DNA of 64,000 nucleotides from Saccharicrinis aurantiacus (GCF_001660705.2 NZ_LYBV02000034.1:1-64000), one strand, 5' to 3'; numbered from the stretch's first letter, positions 37,927-48,452 are shown. Numbers and translations are program-made. The notes: a model not told the origin generated them from the sequence alone.

Positions 37927-38532
37927 TTATTTAGAATACAATTCAACGATCAATTGTTCTTTAATGTTTTCTGGAATATCTTCTCTAGTTGGTGTATTTA
38001 AGAATTTACCAACTAATGCATTTTGGTCAAACTCTAACCATGAGAAGTCATGAACAGACGAAGCTGCAACAGAATCAGCAATTACTTCAAGAGATTTTGA
38101 TTTCTCTCTAACTGCGATTACTTGATCAGCTTTTACAGAATATGATGGAATGTTTACAACTTTTCCATCAACAGTTATATGCTTATGAGACACCAATTGA
38201 CGTGCTGCAGCTCTTGTTGGAGCAATACCTAAACGGTAAACTACGTTATCTAAACGTGACTCTAACAATTCTAGTAAAACTTCACCAGTAATACCTTTAG
38301 CACGTGATGCTTTTTTAAACAAATTACTAAATTGCTTTTCTAATACACCATAAGTGTATTTAGCTTTTTGCTTTTCTTTTAACTGGAGACCGTATTCACT
38401 AGTCTTTCTACGACGGTTATTACCGTGCTGTCCAGGAGGATAGTTTTTTCTTTCGAAATACTTATCCGAACCATATATTGCCTCACCGAATTTACGGGCA
38501 ACTTTTGTTTTTGGTCCAATAAATCTAGCCAT
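37927..38532 (-). CDS. rpsD: Ribosomal protein uS4
   Basis: The 201-residue small-subunit assembly protein has an S4 RNA-binding domain in its middle ([27 protein letters not shown]). The N-terminal part ([21 protein letters not shown]) has no zinc-binding cysteines. S4 is the autoregulator of the alpha operon in E. coli. Here a 141-bp gap with hairpins separates it from rpsK, much longer than its neighbours' spacers. Confidence 0.98.
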   Translation of the reverse strand: MARFIGPKTKVARKFGEAIYGSDKYFERKNYPPGQHGNNRRRKTSEYGLQLKEKQKAKYTYGVLEKQFSNLFKKASRAKGITGEVLLELLESRLDNVVYRLGIAPTRAAARQLVSHKHITVDGKVVNIPSYSVKADQVIAVREKSKSLEVIADSVAASSVHDFSWLEFDQNALVGKFLNTPTREDIPENIKEQLIVELYSK

Positions 38533-38673
38533 TCTTCTAAATTTTTGTTATTAAATTTCTGTTTTCGAATTATGAATATGAAGGCCGCGTTATTATAGAG
38601 AGGAGGTTCTATATATAATCATTCACAACTCAAAATCCAAGAACTCAATTTATGGTTAATAACTAGTTAATAA
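38533..38673 (-). promoter_or_regulatory. Candidate uS4 leader in the rpsK-rpsD gap
   Basis: In the transcript a hairpin TATAGA/TCTATA (38594-38613) presents the loop ACCTCCTC, which contains the anti-Shine-Dalgarno core CCUCC. GCGGCCTTC and AT-rich dyads surround it. Leader RNAs for S4 have been reported in Bacteroidota, but I cannot match the consensus from memory. An internal promoter is the alternative. Confidence 0.4.
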
Positions 38674-39063
38674 TTATACTCTACGTCTTTTTGGAGGACG
38701 ACAACCATTATGTGGTTGTGGTGTGATATCAACAATTTCACTTACTTCAATACCATTTGAATGTAATGAACGAATTGCAGATTCACGACCATTACCTGGT
38801 CCTTTCACATATACTTTCACTTTTCTTAAACCTGCATCATGAGCAACTTTTGCACAATCGGCAGCAGCTGTTTGAGCAGCATAAGGAGTGTTCTTTTTAG
38901 AACCTCTAAAACCCATTTTACCAGCACTTGACCAAGAAATAACTTGACCAGTTTTGTTAGTTAATGAGATAATAATATTATTGAAAGATGAGTGAATATG
39001 TGCTTCTCCTTGAGCCTCAACTTTAACGACTCTTTTTTTCTGACTAGCTGTCTTCTTTGCCAT
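38674..39063 (-). CDS. rpsK: Ribosomal protein uS11
   Basis: The 129-residue protein of the 30S platform has the typical stretch [20 protein letters not shown] and the basic C-terminus [11 protein letters not shown]. It is 7 bp downstream of rpsM. Confidence 0.98.
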   Translation of the reverse strand: MAKKTASQKKRVVKVEAQGEAHIHSSFNNIIISLTNKTGQVISWSSAGKMGFRGSKKNTPYAAQTAAADCAKVAHDAGLRKVKVYVKGPGNGRESAIRSLHSNGIEVSEIVDITPQPHNGCRPPKRRRV

Positions 39064-39070
39064 ATCTCAA

Positions 39071-39448
39071 TTATTTAGTTGCCTTTTTCTTATTAGCAAC
39101 AGTTTTCTTCTTCCCTTTACGAGTACGTGCGTTATTCTTTGTAGATTGACCACGTAGGGGTAAACCAATACGATGACGAATTCCACGGTAACAACCGATA
39201 TCCATCAAACGCTTAATGTTAAGTTGTACTTCTGATCTAAGTTCACCTTCGATCTTATATTCTTCAGAAATAATTTCACGAACTTTTGCAGTTTGTTCGT
39301 CAGTCCACTCACTAACCTTTAAGTCAGCTGCAACCTCAGCAGCGCCAAGGATCTTTTGAGCACTTGAACGCCCAATACCAAAAATATATGTTAATGATAC
39401 CTCTCCTCTTTTGTCAGTAGGTATATCAACCCCAGCAATTCTAGCCAT
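39071..39448 (-). CDS. rpsM: Ribosomal protein uS13
   Basis: The 125-residue 30S head protein starts [22 protein letters not shown] and has the [14 protein letters not shown] motif and a lysine-rich C-terminal tail that reaches the decoding site. It lies 12 bp downstream of rpmJ. Confidence 0.98.
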   Translation of the reverse strand: MARIAGVDIPTDKRGEVSLTYIFGIGRSSAQKILGAAEVAADLKVSEWTDEQTAKVREIISEEYKIEGELRSEVQLNIKRLMDIGCYRGIRHRIGLPLRGQSTKNNARTRKGKKKTVANKKKATK

Positions 39449-39460
39449 AATGTTATAATT

Positions 39461-39577
39461 TTATCCTTGACGTTGTTTAAACTTTGGATTTTTTTTGTTA
39501 ATCACGTATAAGCGACCTTTGCGTTTTACAATCTTGCAGTCGGCGCTTCTCTTCTTAACAGATGCTCTAACCTTCAT
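39461..39577 (-). CDS. rpmJ: Ribosomal protein bL36, zinc-free form
   Basis: This 38-residue gene is read directly from the sequence: [14 protein letters not shown] at the start and NPKFKQRQG at the end. The usual zinc-ribbon residues (three Cys and one His) are reduced to a single Cys14, so this is a C-minus form that cannot bind zinc in the standard way. It lies between infA and rpsM as in most bacteria. Confidence 0.95.
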   Translation of the reverse strand: MKVRASVKKRSADCKIVKRKGRLYVINKKNPKFKQRQG

Positions 39578-39589
39578 TTTATTATAGAA

Positions 39590-39811
39590 TTAATTTTTAT
39601 ATCTATACGATATTCTTCCCTTAGTTAAATCATAAGGAGACATTTCTACCTTTACCTTATCTCCAGGAAGAATTTTTATATAGTGCATTCTCATTTTACC
39701 TGAGATATGCGCTGTAATAACATGACCATTTTCTAACTCAACCCTAAACATTGCGTTAGAAAGTGATTCAATAATAGTTCCATCTTGTTCTATAGAGGCT
39801 TGTTTAGCCAT
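39590..39811 (-). CDS. infA: Translation initiation factor IF-1
   Basis: The 73-residue OB-fold protein has [20 protein letters not shown] and the [19 protein letters not shown] motif. It is 17 bp downstream of map and 12 bp upstream of rpmJ. Confidence 0.97.
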   Translation of the reverse strand: MAKQASIEQDGTIIESLSNAMFRVELENGHVITAHISGKMRMHYIKILPGDKVKVEMSPYDLTKGRISYRYKN

Positions 39812-39828
39812 AATAAATATCCTTTTTA

Positions 39829-40614
39829 TTAATTTTCAGACTGCAAAGGTAATATTTCTTCGATAAAATTAAAATTTGATAATATATCTGCACCATTTTT
39901 TCTCACAGCAACTGAATGCTCGTAGTGTGCAGATGCTTTTTTATCGATTGTTCTGATGGTCCAACCATCATTTTCCTGAACAATATTTCTCTTACCTAAA
40001 TTAATCATCGGTTCGATTGCAATTACCATGCCTTCTTTTAACATAGGGCCTGCTCCGCGTTTTCCATAGTTAGGAACCTCTGGTGCTTCATGTAAATTTT
40101 TTCCAATCCCATGGCCTACCATTTCTCTAACTACTGAATATCCACGTTCTTCTGCATGATCTTGAATAGCAAATCCAATATCTCCTAATCTATTACCCAC
40201 AACAGCTTCTTCGATTCCCTTATAAAGGGCTTCTTTTGTTGTAAATAGAAGTTTTTTTAAAGTACTATCAATCTCTCCAACACCAAAAGTGTAGGCTGAA
40301 TCACCGTAGTAACCATTTTTTAAAACTCCACAATCCACAGAAATAATATCTCCTTCCTTCAAAGGAGTATTATTAGGAATCCCATGTACCACATTTTCGT
40401 TTAGAGAGGTACAAAGAGTATTGGGAAACCCCTGGTAATTTAAAAAACCAGGAATTCCACCATTATCTCTAATATATTCTTCAGCAACTTTATCTAATTC
40501 TAAAGAGGTAACACCTGGTTTTATCAACCTTGCTACTTCAGCTAAAGCTCTCGCAACAATGCTATTACTCTCTCGAAGAAATTCTATTTCCTCATCAGTC
40601 TTAAGATATATCAT
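39829..40614 (-). CDS. map: Methionine aminopeptidase
   Basis: The 261-residue type-I enzyme removes N-terminal methionine. Metal-ligand segments visible are [16 protein letters not shown] (Asp), [12 protein letters not shown] (His), AIEPMI (Glu) and YEHSVAV. There is no N-terminal zinc finger. It lies between secY and infA. Confidence 0.96.
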   Translation of the reverse strand: MIYLKTDEEIEFLRESNSIVARALAEVARLIKPGVTSLELDKVAEEYIRDNGGIPGFLNYQGFPNTLCTSLNENVVHGIPNNTPLKEGDIISVDCGVLKNGYYGDSAYTFGVGEIDSTLKKLLFTTKEALYKGIEEAVVGNRLGDIGFAIQDHAEERGYSVVREMVGHGIGKNLHEAPEVPNYGKRGAGPMLKEGMVIAIEPMINLGKRNIVQENDGWTIRTIDKKASAHYEHSVAVRKNGADILSNFNFIEEILPLQSEN

Positions 40615-40630
40615 TGCAATTAATAGATCT

Positions 40631-41956
40631 CTAGTAAACAGCAGGACCTCCGCCTGTACGCCCTTTAATTCTACCAGACTTCATTAAACCATCATAATGT
40701 CTCATTAATAAATGACTTTCGATTTGCTGTAAGGTATCTAATACAACACCAACAAGAATCAACAATGAAGTTCCTCCAAAGAATTGAGCGAACATACGAT
40801 CTACACCTGCTATCATTGCAAACGCAGGAAGTATTGCTATTAAAGCAAGAAAAACAGAACCTGGTAAAGTAATTTTTGACATTACTGAATCCAAAAACTC
40901 TACAGTTTTTTTACCTGGCTTAATACCTGGTATAAAACCTCCATTTTTCTTCATATCCTCAGCCATCTGAGTAGGATTTATTGTAATTGCTGTATAAAAA
41001 TAGGTAAAGGCAATAATTAATAATGCAAAGATTAAATTATAACCCCAACCTGTAAAATCAGCAAATACTGATGCAAATCCTGTAGCTGTTTCGCTATCAA
41101 CGAAACCTGCGAATGTTACAGGGATAAACATAATTGCTTGTGCAAAAATGATAGGCATTACCCCTGCAGCATTAACCTTTAAAGGTATATACTGACGAAC
41201 ACCACCATATTGTTTATTCCCTACAATACGTTTTGCGTATTGTACAGGAATACGGCGAGTTCCTTGTACTAATAAAATTGTTCCTGCGAAAACAAAGAAA
41301 AGAATCACGAGCTCAATTAGCAACATTACTAAACCTCCGCCTTCTTCAAGACGAGATACAAATTCAGCTACTGCTGCATAAGGTAACCTTGCAATAATAC
41401 CAATCATAATGATTAACGAGATTCCGTTACCAATACCTTTTTCAGTAATTCTTTCACCTAACCACATCACAAACATGGTACCAGCTGTTAAAATTATAAC
41501 TGAAGATATTTGGAACATTATTCCTGGAGATGCAATAGCTACTTCTGGTAAATTAGCTAAATATGCAGGTGATTGAAACAAAAGTATGATTACTGTTAGA
41601 TAACGTGTTATCTGGTTAATCTTACGTCTACCGCTTTCACCTTCTCGCTGTAATCTTTGAAAATAAGGTACAGCAATACCTAATAGTTGAATTACAATAG
41701 ATGCAGATATGTAAGGCATAATTCCTAATCCAAATACCGAGGCATTAGAAAAGGCTCCTCCAGAAAACATATCTAAAAGTCCCATAACTCCTTCACGAGT
41801 TTGGCTTTCAAGTGCACTTAATTTTGTCGGATCAATACCAGGTAATACAACGTATGATCCTAAGCGGTAAATTAATACCAAACCAATAGTTGTTAAAATA
41901 CGAGATTTTAAATCCTCAATCTTCCAAATGTTGCGAATTGTTTCGATCAGTTTCAT
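40631..41956 (-). CDS. secY: Preprotein translocase subunit SecY
   Basis: The 441-residue protein-conducting channel subunit has about ten transmembrane segments. The N-terminal FRIGSYV-like LVLIYRLGSYVVLPGID, the plug-region MFSGGAFSNASVFGLGIMPYI and the cytosolic loop RRIPVQYAKR are present. It follows rplO after 4 bp. Confidence 0.97.
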   Translation of the reverse strand: MKLIETIRNIWKIEDLKSRILTTIGLVLIYRLGSYVVLPGIDPTKLSALESQTREGVMGLLDMFSGGAFSNASVFGLGIMPYISASIVIQLLGIAVPYFQRLQREGESGRRKINQITRYLTVIILLFQSPAYLANLPEVAIASPGIMFQISSVIILTAGTMFVMWLGERITEKGIGNGISLIIMIGIIARLPYAAVAEFVSRLEEGGGLVMLLIELVILFFVFAGTILLVQGTRRIPVQYAKRIVGNKQYGGVRQYIPLKVNAAGVMPIIFAQAIMFIPVTFAGFVDSETATGFASVFADFTGWGYNLIFALLIIAFTYFYTAITINPTQMAEDMKKNGGFIPGIKPGKKTVEFLDSVMSKITLPGSVFLALIAILPAFAMIAGVDRMFAQFFGGTSLLILVGVVLDTLQQIESHLLMRHYDGLMKSGRIKGRTGGGPAVY

Positions 41957-41960
41957 TGAT

Positions 41961-42407
41961 TTACAGTTTTACAACGGTTCCCTCAACTGCTTCAATTGCA
42001 GTTACCGCTGATTTAGAAAAGGCGTGAGCTTTTACTTCAATTTTTGCAGTAATAGTACCATTACCAAGAATCTTAACTCTGTCATTCTTGTTAATAAAAC
42101 CAGCTTCAATTAGTGTTTCAACGTCAATTACAGATAGTCCCTTCTTTTCAGCAAGAGTTTGTAATGATTCAACATTTACCGCCTTGTATTCTACACGGTT
42201 AATATTTTTGAATCCAAACTTAGGAACACGTCTCTGTAAAGGCATTTGACCACCTTCGAAACCGCTCTTTTTAGAATAACCAGATCTAGACTTGGCACCT
42301 TTGTGCCCACGGGTAGATGTACCACCACGACCTGAACCTTGTCCTCTACCAATTCTTTTTCTAGTCTTGGTTGAGCCTTCAGCAGGTTTTAAATTACTTA
42401 AGTCCAT
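41961..42407 (-). CDS. rplO: Ribosomal protein uL15
   Basis: The 148-residue protein has the glycine/arginine-rich N-terminal extension (KRIGRGQGSGRGGTSTRGHKG) that threads through 23S rRNA and a globular C-terminal half. It is placed between rpmD and secY as expected. Confidence 0.98.
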   Translation of the reverse strand: MDLSNLKPAEGSTKTRKRIGRGQGSGRGGTSTRGHKGAKSRSGYSKKSGFEGGQMPLQRRVPKFGFKNINRVEYKAVNVESLQTLAEKKGLSVIDVETLIEAGFINKNDRVKILGNGTITAKIEVKAHAFSKSAVTAIEAVEGTVVKL

Positions 42408-42434
42408 ATCGAATGTTGTCTTAAATCGTTAATA

Positions 42435-42611
42435 TTATTTTTCTACACTAACCAGGTGTTTCACCTTTTCAACCATACCAAGAATTTGAGGTGTTGCCTC
42501 AAATTCTTTAGTTGCGTTAATTTTAGTTAGCCCAAGAGCAGTCAAAGTTCTTTTTTGACGTTCGGTTGAACCGATTTTGCTCTTTAATTGAGTTACTTTA
42601 ATTTTAGCCAT
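42435..42611 (-). CDS. rpmD: Ribosomal protein uL30
   Basis: This 58-residue gene is read directly from the sequence. It starts MAKIKVTQLKSKIGS and ends VEKVKHLVSVEK, with the conserved TLTALGLTKIN core. It lies 10 bp after rpsE and 27 bp before rplO. Confidence 0.96.
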   Translation of the reverse strand: MAKIKVTQLKSKIGSTERQKRTLTALGLTKINATKEFEATPQILGMVEKVKHLVSVEK

Positions 42612-42621
42612 CTTACGCTTG

Positions 42622-43140
42622 TTAACCGTTAAATACTTTGTCTAACGAAACGCCTCTTTGCTGTGCTACAGTTTTAGCATCTCTTAATTCACTAAGAGCA
42701 TTAATTGTAGCTTTTACAAGATTATGTGGGTTTGAAGAACCTTTTGACTTAGCCAAAACGTCTGTTACACCAACACTCTCTAGTACAGCACGCATCGCAC
42801 CACCAGCCTTAACTCCGGTACCATGTGAAGCTGGTTTCATGAAAACACTTGCACCACCAAATCTGCAATATTGCTCGTGAGGAATTGTACCATGTAAAAC
42901 TGGTACTTTAACTAAGTTTTTCTTAGCTGCCTCAATACCTTTTGCAATTGCACTGGTAACTTCGCCTGCTTTACCTAAACCCCAACCTACAATACCGTTC
43001 TCGTTTCCAACTACGACAATAGCAGAAAAACTGAAAGTTCTACCACCTTTGGTAACTTTTGTTACACGGTTGATGGCAACTAAACGGTCCTTTAATTCAA
43101 GGTCGTTATTACTTTTTACTTTTTGATTATCTCCTGCCAT
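42622..43140 (-). CDS. rpsE: Ribosomal protein uS5
   Basis: The 172-residue protein has the double-stranded RNA-binding N-terminal domain ([21 protein letters not shown]) and the C-terminal [15 protein letters not shown] helix region, involved in decoding fidelity and mRNA unwinding. It is 5 bp downstream of rplR. Confidence 0.98.
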   Translation of the reverse strand: MAGDNQKVKSNNDLELKDRLVAINRVTKVTKGGRTFSFSAIVVVGNENGIVGWGLGKAGEVTSAIAKGIEAAKKNLVKVPVLHGTIPHEQYCRFGGASVFMKPASHGTGVKAGGAMRAVLESVGVTDVLAKSKGSSNPHNLVKATINALSELRDAKTVAQQRGVSLDKVFNG

Positions 43141-43145
43141 AGTTA

Positions 43146-43502
43146 TTAAAATTTAAGACCTGCTTCACGAGCAGCGTCAGCTAATTGTTTAACTCTACCA
43201 TGATATAAATATCCACCACGATCAAAAACAACTGTTTCGATACCAGCACCTTTAGCTTTGTCAGCAATTGCTTTACCAACTAGGCCAGCTTGATCACCTT
43301 TAGTAACTTTTTGTGCAGCCACTTCTTTTTCAAGAGATGAGGCAGCAACAATAGTCTTTCCAGTAACATCATCGATAAGCTGAACAGAAATTTGTTTGTT
43401 GCTTCTGAAAACCGACATACGAGGTTTTTCAGCAGTACCAGAGATTTTCCCTCTGATACTCTTTTTTATTTTTAGTCTTCTTTCTACTTTAGAAAAAGCC
43501 AT
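43146..43502 (-). CDS. rplR: Ribosomal protein uL18
   Basis: The 118-residue 5S rRNA-binding protein has [20 protein letters not shown] and the C-terminal [20 protein letters not shown] motif. Confidence 0.98.
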   Translation of the reverse strand: MAFSKVERRLKIKKSIRGKISGTAEKPRMSVFRSNKQISVQLIDDVTGKTIVAASSLEKEVAAQKVTKGDQAGLVGKAIADKAKGAGIETVVFDRGGYLYHGRVKQLADAAREAGLKF

Positions 43503-43521
43503 AATTCAAATTTTAATCAGA

Positions 43522-44073
43522 TTAAACTTTTGCAGATTTACCAGCCTTACGTCTGATTTGTTCACCCACAAAACGAACACCTTTACCTTTATAAGGCTCT
43601 GGTTTACGTAGAGAGCGGATTTTTGCACAAACCTGACCAAGCAATTGCTTGTCTGCAGACTCTAATGTAATAATCGGATTACTCTTTCTGTCGGTTACAG
43701 CCTCTACTTTAATTTCAGAAGGCAACTGCATGTGTATTGGGTGAGAGTATCCTAATGAAAGTTCAAGAATTTGTCCTTGGTTAGTAGCTCTATAACCTAC
43801 ACCAACTAATTCCATTTTCTTAACAAAACCTTTAGATACACCCTCTACCATATTGTTAATAAGAGAGCGATATAATCCGTGTTGTGCTTTTTGCTCACCT
43901 GAATCGTTCGCACGTGTTAACACAACTTGGTTATCTTCAATTTCAACTGTTAACTTGGGATTAACTTCTTGAGTTAATTCTCCTTTTGGTCCCTTAACGG
44001 TTACTACGTTGTCTTTGCTTGTTACAGTAACACCGGCAGGGATCATCACAGGTTGTTTTCCTATCCTTGACAT
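43522..44073 (-). CDS. rplF: Ribosomal protein uL6
   Basis: The 183-residue protein starts MSRIGKQPVMIPAGV. The frame stays open to 44115, but the conserved start at 44073 is preceded, 7 nt upstream, by a perfect AGGAGG. That is a strong Shine-Dalgarno sequence, which is unusual in this phylum and decides the start. The C-terminal PEPYKGKGVRF motif is present. Confidence 0.97.
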   Translation of the reverse strand: MSRIGKQPVMIPAGVTVTSKDNVVTVKGPKGELTQEVNPKLTVEIEDNQVVLTRANDSGEQKAQHGLYRSLINNMVEGVSKGFVKKMELVGVGYRATNQGQILELSLGYSHPIHMQLPSEIKVEAVTDRKSNPIITLESADKQLLGQVCAKIRSLRKPEPYKGKGVRFVGEQIRRKAGKSAKV

Positions 44074-44089
44074 AATAAATCCTCCTTTG

Positions 44090-44485
44090 TTAGTAAACGA
44101 AACATAAAACTTCACCGCCTACTTGTTCTTTTCTTGCTTCTTTATCAGTCATTACACCTTTTGAAGTTGAAAGAATGGCGATACCTAAACCGTTAAGTAC
44201 TCTTGGAATAGTTTTGTACCCAGTATACTTACGTAAACCTGGAGTACTGACTCTTTTAAGAGTTTTGATTGCAGAAGTCTTTGATTTTGGATCGTACTTC
44301 AATGCAATTTTGATGATTCCTTGCTTGTCATCTTCTACAAATTTGTAGTTAAGAACATAACCTTTGTCGTATAACAACTTAGTTATCTCTTTTTTAAGAT
44401 TTGATGCCGGAATCTCAACAACTTTGTGATTTGCCATGATGGCATTTCTAACTCTCGTTAGAAAATCTGCTATTGGATCTGTCAT
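44090..44485 (-). CDS. rpsH: Ribosomal protein uS8
   Basis: The 131-residue protein starts [15 protein letters not shown] and ends with the [25 protein letters not shown] motif region. S8 is the spc-operon autoregulator in E. coli; no equivalent site was recognised here. Confidence 0.98.
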   Translation of the reverse strand: MTDPIADFLTRVRNAIMANHKVVEIPASNLKKEITKLLYDKGYVLNYKFVEDDKQGIIKIALKYDPKSKTSAIKTLKRVSTPGLRKYTGYKTIPRVLNGLGIAILSTSKGVMTDKEARKEQVGGEVLCFVY

Positions 44486-44551
44486 TTTAAAAAAGTTTAA
44501 ATTAATCCCGAATCCCGGGACAATATTTATACTTGAAACCTAAATTAATTC

Positions 44552-44821
44552 TTACCAGCTGGCTTTTCTTACTCCAGGGATTAAACCTGCAGCAGCCATT
44601 TCACGGAATTGAATTCTGCTCAAACCGAATTGTCTCATGTATCCTTTCGGACGACCTGTGATCTTACAACGGTTGTGCATGCGTACTGGAGACGCATTCT
44701 TAGGTAACTTTTGTAACCCTTCATAGTCTCCAGCCTCTTTCAATGCCGCTCTTTTCTCAGCGTATTTGGCAACAAGTTTAGCTCTTTTTACTTCGCGAGC
44801 TTTCATTGATTCCTTTGCCAT
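44552..44821 (-). CDS. rpsN: Ribosomal protein uS14, zinc-free form
   Basis: The 89-residue form has no CxxC pairs and the C-terminal [21 protein letters not shown]. It belongs to the longer, zinc-independent class of S14. Together with the zinc-free L36, it indicates a low-zinc ribosome. Confidence 0.98.
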   Translation of the reverse strand: MAKESMKAREVKRAKLVAKYAEKRAALKEAGDYEGLQKLPKNASPVRMHNRCKITGRPKGYMRQFGLSRIQFREMAAAGLIPGVRKASW

Positions 44822-44823
44822 AT

Positions 44824-45381
44824 CTAACTCTTTTTTACGTTTTTAAATGGTAACCCGAAGCCTTTTAATAAAGCAAAAGCTTCCTCATCGGTATTTCCAG
44901 AGGTCACAAAGGTAATATTCATCCCCAAAATCTTACTAACATTGTCAATATTTATTTCAGGAAAGATAATTTGCTCCTCGATACCTAAGGTATAATTTCC
45001 ACGACCATCAAGTTTGCTGTTAATTCCTTTAAAATCACGAATACTTGGTAAAGAAACGCGAATTAATCTTTCAAGGAATTCATACATGTTTTCTTTTCTT
45101 AATGTTACTCTAACTCCAATTGGCATTTTCTTACGCAATTTGAAGTTCGAGACATCTTTCTTAGAAAGTGTAGGAACAGCTTTTTGACCTGTAATGGCAG
45201 TAAGCTCATTAATTGCAATATCAATCATTTTTTTGTCAGCTACTGCTTGACCTAAACCTTGATTGATTACAATTTTTTCTAATTTAGGAACTTGCATTAC
45301 ACTTTTGTAATCAAATTCTTTCATTAATGCAGGAACAACTTGTTCCTTATACATCGTTTTTAAACTAGTGGTATTGCTCAT
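44824..45381 (-). CDS. rplE: Ribosomal protein uL5
   Basis: The 185-residue 5S rRNA-binding protein has [26 protein letters not shown] and the [19 protein letters not shown] segment. Its start codon overlaps the rplX stop by one base (TAATG), suggesting translational coupling. Confidence 0.98.
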   Translation of the reverse strand: MSNTTSLKTMYKEQVVPALMKEFDYKSVMQVPKLEKIVINQGLGQAVADKKMIDIAINELTAITGQKAVPTLSKKDVSNFKLRKKMPIGVRVTLRKENMYEFLERLIRVSLPSIRDFKGINSKLDGRGNYTLGIEEQIIFPEINIDNVSKILGMNITFVTSGNTDEEAFALLKGFGLPFKNVKKS

Positions 45382-45701
45382 TACTTGATCTCCTCCCCTG
45401 ATTTTTTAGCGAATCTTACTAATTTTCCTTCTTCGTTAGCTTTACGACCTATACGTGTAGCTGTACCTTGTGAAGGATCTTTAAGATTCAAGTTAGAAAC
45501 GTGGATAGGAGCTTCTTGCTTAACAATTCCGCCCTGAGGGTTATCAGCGTTAGGCTTAGCATGTTTTGAAACCATGTTAATACCTTCCACGATAGCTCTA
45601 TTCTTAGCTGTAATAACTTCTAGAACTTTCCCTTCTTGTCCTTTATATTCTCCGGCGTTAACTATAACGGTATCGCCTTTTTTGATATGTAACTTTCCCA
45701 T
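45381..45701 (-). CDS. rplX: Ribosomal protein uL24
   Basis: The 106-residue KOW-motif protein ([22 protein letters not shown]) initiates 50S assembly. Its stop overlaps the start of rplE. Confidence 0.98.
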   Translation of the reverse strand: MGKLHIKKGDTVIVNAGEYKGQEGKVLEVITAKNRAIVEGINMVSKHAKPNADNPQGGIVKQEAPIHVSNLNLKDPSQGTATRIGRKANEEGKLVRFAKKSGEEIK

Positions 45702-45720
45702 TGCTATCTTCTTTAATAAA

Positions 45721-46086
45721 TTATAGCACTTCAGGAGCCAGTGAAACGATTTTCATAAATCCTTCACGTAACTCTCTGGCAACAGGGCCGAAGATACGTG
45801 TTCCTCTAATTTCGCCAGCTGTATTTAATAATACACATGCGTTATCGTCGAAACGGATATAAGAACCGTCAGCTCTTCTGATTTCTTTTTTTGTACGAAC
45901 AACTACTGCCTTTGTAACAGTACCTTTCTTCATTTCAGTAGAAGGAGTGGCACTTTTAACAGTTACAACGATACGGTCTCCGATAGAAGCGTATCGTTTT
46001 TTAGTACCACCAAGTACTCTAATGCAGAGTACTTCTTTGGCGCCACTATTATCGGCAACAGCCAATCTGGATTCTTGCTGTATCAT
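45721..46086 (-). CDS. rplN: Ribosomal protein uL14
   Basis: The 121-residue protein starts [19 protein letters not shown]. It contains the signature [13 protein letters not shown] and the C-terminal [12 protein letters not shown]. Confidence 0.98.
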   Translation of the reverse strand: MIQQESRLAVADNSGAKEVLCIRVLGGTKKRYASIGDRIVVTVKSATPSTEMKKGTVTKAVVVRTKKEIRRADGSYIRFDDNACVLLNTAGEIRGTRIFGPVARELREGFMKIVSLAPEVL

Positions 46087-46088
46087 GA

Positions 46089-46349
46089 TTACTTAGCTCT
46101 TTCGATAATTTCTACTACTCTCCAACGCTTAGTTTTACTAAGTGGTCGAGTTTCCATAATTTTCACAGTATCGCCTGCATTGCAGTCGTTTTTCTCATCA
46201 TGTGCGTGAAACTTTTTAGTTTTCTTCACGAACTTACCATAGATGGGGTGCTTTTCACGGATTTCTACTGCTACTACAATAGATTTATCCATTTTGCTAC
46301 TTGCAACAACACCGACACGCTCTTTTCTTAAGTTTCTTTTTTCCATCAC
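46089..46349 (-). CDS. rpsQ: Ribosomal protein uS17
   Basis: The 86-residue OB-fold protein has [19 protein letters not shown] and the [20 protein letters not shown] motif. Two adjacent ATG codons leave the exact start open by one residue. Confidence 0.97.
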   Translation of the reverse strand: MMEKRNLRKERVGVVASSKMDKSIVVAVEIREKHPIYGKFVKKTKKFHAHDEKNDCNAGDTVKIMETRPLSKTKRWRVVEIIERAK

Positions 46350-46354
46350 TTAAA

Positions 46355-46552
46355 CTATTTTTCGGTTGTTTGCTTTTGTTGCAAAATTGTTTGCATACGA
46401 GCAATATTTTTACGTAAGCTTCTTATCTGCATTGGGTTCTCCAATGGAGATATGCTATGATTGAGTTCTAAACGTACAAGTTCGCCGCGCTCGGTCTCAA
46501 TCTTCTCGATGATCTCTTCGATCGTCAATTCTTTAATTTCCGAAGTCTTCAT
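46355..46552 (-). CDS. rpmC: Ribosomal protein uL29
   Basis: The 65-residue two-helix protein sits at the exit tunnel, with the RLELNHSISPLENPMQIRSLRKNIAR region typical of L29. It is tightly packed between rplP (2 bp) and rpsQ (5 bp). Confidence 0.97.
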   Translation of the reverse strand: MKTSEIKELTIEEIIEKIETERGELVRLELNHSISPLENPMQIRSLRKNIARMQTILQQKQTTEK

Positions 46553-46554
46553 AC

Positions 46555-46986
46555 TTATGCGTTTTGTGATTCAACATAGTCTCGTCTTACAACGAATTTA
46601 GTAGTAACAGGCAATTTTTGAGCTGCTAAACGCAATGCTTCTTTTGCTGTTTCATATGGAACACCGTCACACTCGATAATAATTCTACCAGGTGTAACTG
46701 GGGCAACAAAACCTTCTGGAGCACCTTTACCTTTACCCATACGAACCTCTGCAGGTTTTTTAGTAATTGGCTTATCAGGAAATACTCTAATCCAGATTTG
46801 TCCTTGACGTTGCATATAACGGGTTACTGCGATACGTGCCGCCTCAATTTGGCGACCAGTAAGCCATTTTGTTTGTAAGGCTTTAATACCAAAAGATCCG
46901 AATGCTAGTTGCGCGCCACGTTGAGCTTCGCCTTTCATTCTACCTTTTTGCCTTCTTCTGTATTTAACTTTCTTTGGTTGTAACAT
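46555..46986 (-). CDS. rplP: Ribosomal protein uL16
   Basis: The 143-residue protein near the A site starts [19 protein letters not shown]. It contains [21 protein letters not shown] and the KLPVTTKFV strand. Confidence 0.98.
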   Translation of the reverse strand: MLQPKKVKYRRRQKGRMKGEAQRGAQLAFGSFGIKALQTKWLTGRQIEAARIAVTRYMQRQGQIWIRVFPDKPITKKPAEVRMGKGKGAPEGFVAPVTPGRIIIECDGVPYETAKEALRLAAQKLPVTTKFVVRRDYVESQNA

Positions 46987-47015
46987 CTTTCTAACCTATT
47001 TACATTAGTTGATGA

Positions 47016-47717
47016 CTACTTTCTTCTCTTCTTGAAGTTTCCACCTTTACGACCGTTATCTTTGGTAGCGAAGTTTGGAGATAAATCTGGTTTCCCGTAG
47101 ATTTCACCTTTACAAATCCAAACTTTAATACCTAATAACCCCGTTTTAGTAAGAGCTTCAGCTTGAGCGTAATCAATATTTGCACGGAATGTATGAAGAG
47201 GAGTACGTCCTTCTTTATACATTTCTGAACGAGCCATTTCAGCTCCATTCAAACGGCCTGATACTTGAATTTTGATACCTTCTGCTCCCATTCTCATGGT
47301 TGCTGCGATAGCCATTTTAACGGCACGACGGAAAGCGATACGGCCTTCTAATTGACGTGCAATGTTATTTGCTACGATGATTGCATCTAATTCTGGTCTC
47401 TTAACCTCAAAAATGTTGATTTGAACCTCCTTGTCGGTGATCTTTTTCAACTCTTCTTTTAGTTTATCAACCTCCTGGCCACCTTTACCAATAATGATAC
47501 CCGGACGAGCCGTGTGAACAGTAATAGTGATCAGTTTAAGCGTACGTTCAATAACAATTCTCGAAATACTAGCTTTTGCTAGACGCGCGTTTAAGTATTT
47601 ACGGATTTTAGTATCTTCTAATAACTTATCACCGTAATTCTTTCCGCCAAACCAGTTAGAATCCCATCCTCTGATGATTCCTAATCGGTTACTAATTGGA
47701 TTTACTTTTTGTCCCAT
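47016..47717 (-). CDS. rpsC: Ribosomal protein uS3
   Basis: The 233-residue protein has an N-terminal KH domain ([22 protein letters not shown]) and a C-terminal S3 domain ending in a basic tail (GGNFKKRRK). The start [14 protein letters not shown] is canonical. Confidence 0.98.
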   Translation of the reverse strand: MGQKVNPISNRLGIIRGWDSNWFGGKNYGDKLLEDTKIRKYLNARLAKASISRIVIERTLKLITITVHTARPGIIIGKGGQEVDKLKEELKKITDKEVQINIFEVKRPELDAIIVANNIARQLEGRIAFRRAVKMAIAATMRMGAEGIKIQVSGRLNGAEMARSEMYKEGRTPLHTFRANIDYAQAEALTKTGLLGIKVWICKGEIYGKPDLSPNFATKDNGRKGGNFKKRRK

Positions 47718-47725
47718 CTAGCTAA

Positions 47726-48136
47726 TTAATTTTCTTGTTTTTCAACGTTGCTATCAATATAAATGGTTACATGGTTTGATCTTTTTCTGATGCGATGAGC
47801 ACGCCCTTGTGGAGCTGGTCTCAATCTTTTTAACATTCTTGCTGAATCAACGTTAATTGATTTTACAACAAGGTTAGCATCTTCCATGCGTACCCCCTCA
47901 TTTTTCTCCTTCCAGTTTGCAATAGCAGATAGAAGTAACTTTTCTACTCGACGAGAAGCTTCTTTTGATGAAAACTTCAATAAGTCAAGAGCTAAATTTA
48001 CTTCTTTACCTCTGATCATATCTGCAACCAGGCGCATTTTACGCGGAGAAGTAGGCACATTGCGAAGTGAAGCAAAGCTTACTTGCTTTTTGGCTTCCTT
48101 ATTTTTTTCTGCTGCGAGTCTTTTTCTTGCACCCAT
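47726..48136 (-). CDS. rplV: Ribosomal protein uL22
   Basis: The 136-residue protein has the tunnel-lining beta hairpin near [20 protein letters not shown] and the [17 protein letters not shown] segment. It has a short basic N-terminal extension ([18 protein letters not shown]). Confidence 0.98.
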   Translation of the reverse strand: MGARKRLAAEKNKEAKKQVSFASLRNVPTSPRKMRLVADMIRGKEVNLALDLLKFSSKEASRRVEKLLLSAIANWKEKNEGVRMEDANLVVKSINVDSARMLKRLRPAPQGRAHRIRKRSNHVTIYIDSNVEKQEN

Positions 48137-48173
48137 TTTTAATTCTCTTTATTAAAAATTACTTTTTAGGTTA

Positions 48174-48440
48174 CTATTTCTTATTCTTTCCGTGACCTCT
48201 ATAGGTACGTGTTGGAGAAAATTCACCTAATTTGTGACCTACCATATTCTCGGTCACGTAAACAGGAATAAACTTATTTCCGTTGTGCACTGCGATAGTA
48301 TGTCCTACAAAATCAGGAGATATCATCGATGCTCTTGCCCATGTCTTAATTACTGATTTTTTACCAGACTCGTTTTGTGTTGCCACTTTACGGTCAAGTT
48401 TATAATCGATAAAAGGGCCTTTTTTTAGTGATCTACTCAT
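48174..48440 (-). CDS. rpsS: Ribosomal protein uS19
   Basis: The 88-residue 30S head protein starts [19 protein letters not shown] and contains the [18 protein letters not shown] motif. Confidence 0.98.
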   Translation of the reverse strand: MSRSLKKGPFIDYKLDRKVATQNESGKKSVIKTWARASMISPDFVGHTIAVHNGNKFIPVYVTENMVGHKLGEFSPTRTYRGHGKNKK

Positions 48441-48452
48441 TAGTCCTTCAGA

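Noticed and set aside
44074-44115. N-terminal extension of uL6
   Set aside because: The AGGAGG site and the conserved MSRIGKQP start at 44073 exclude it.
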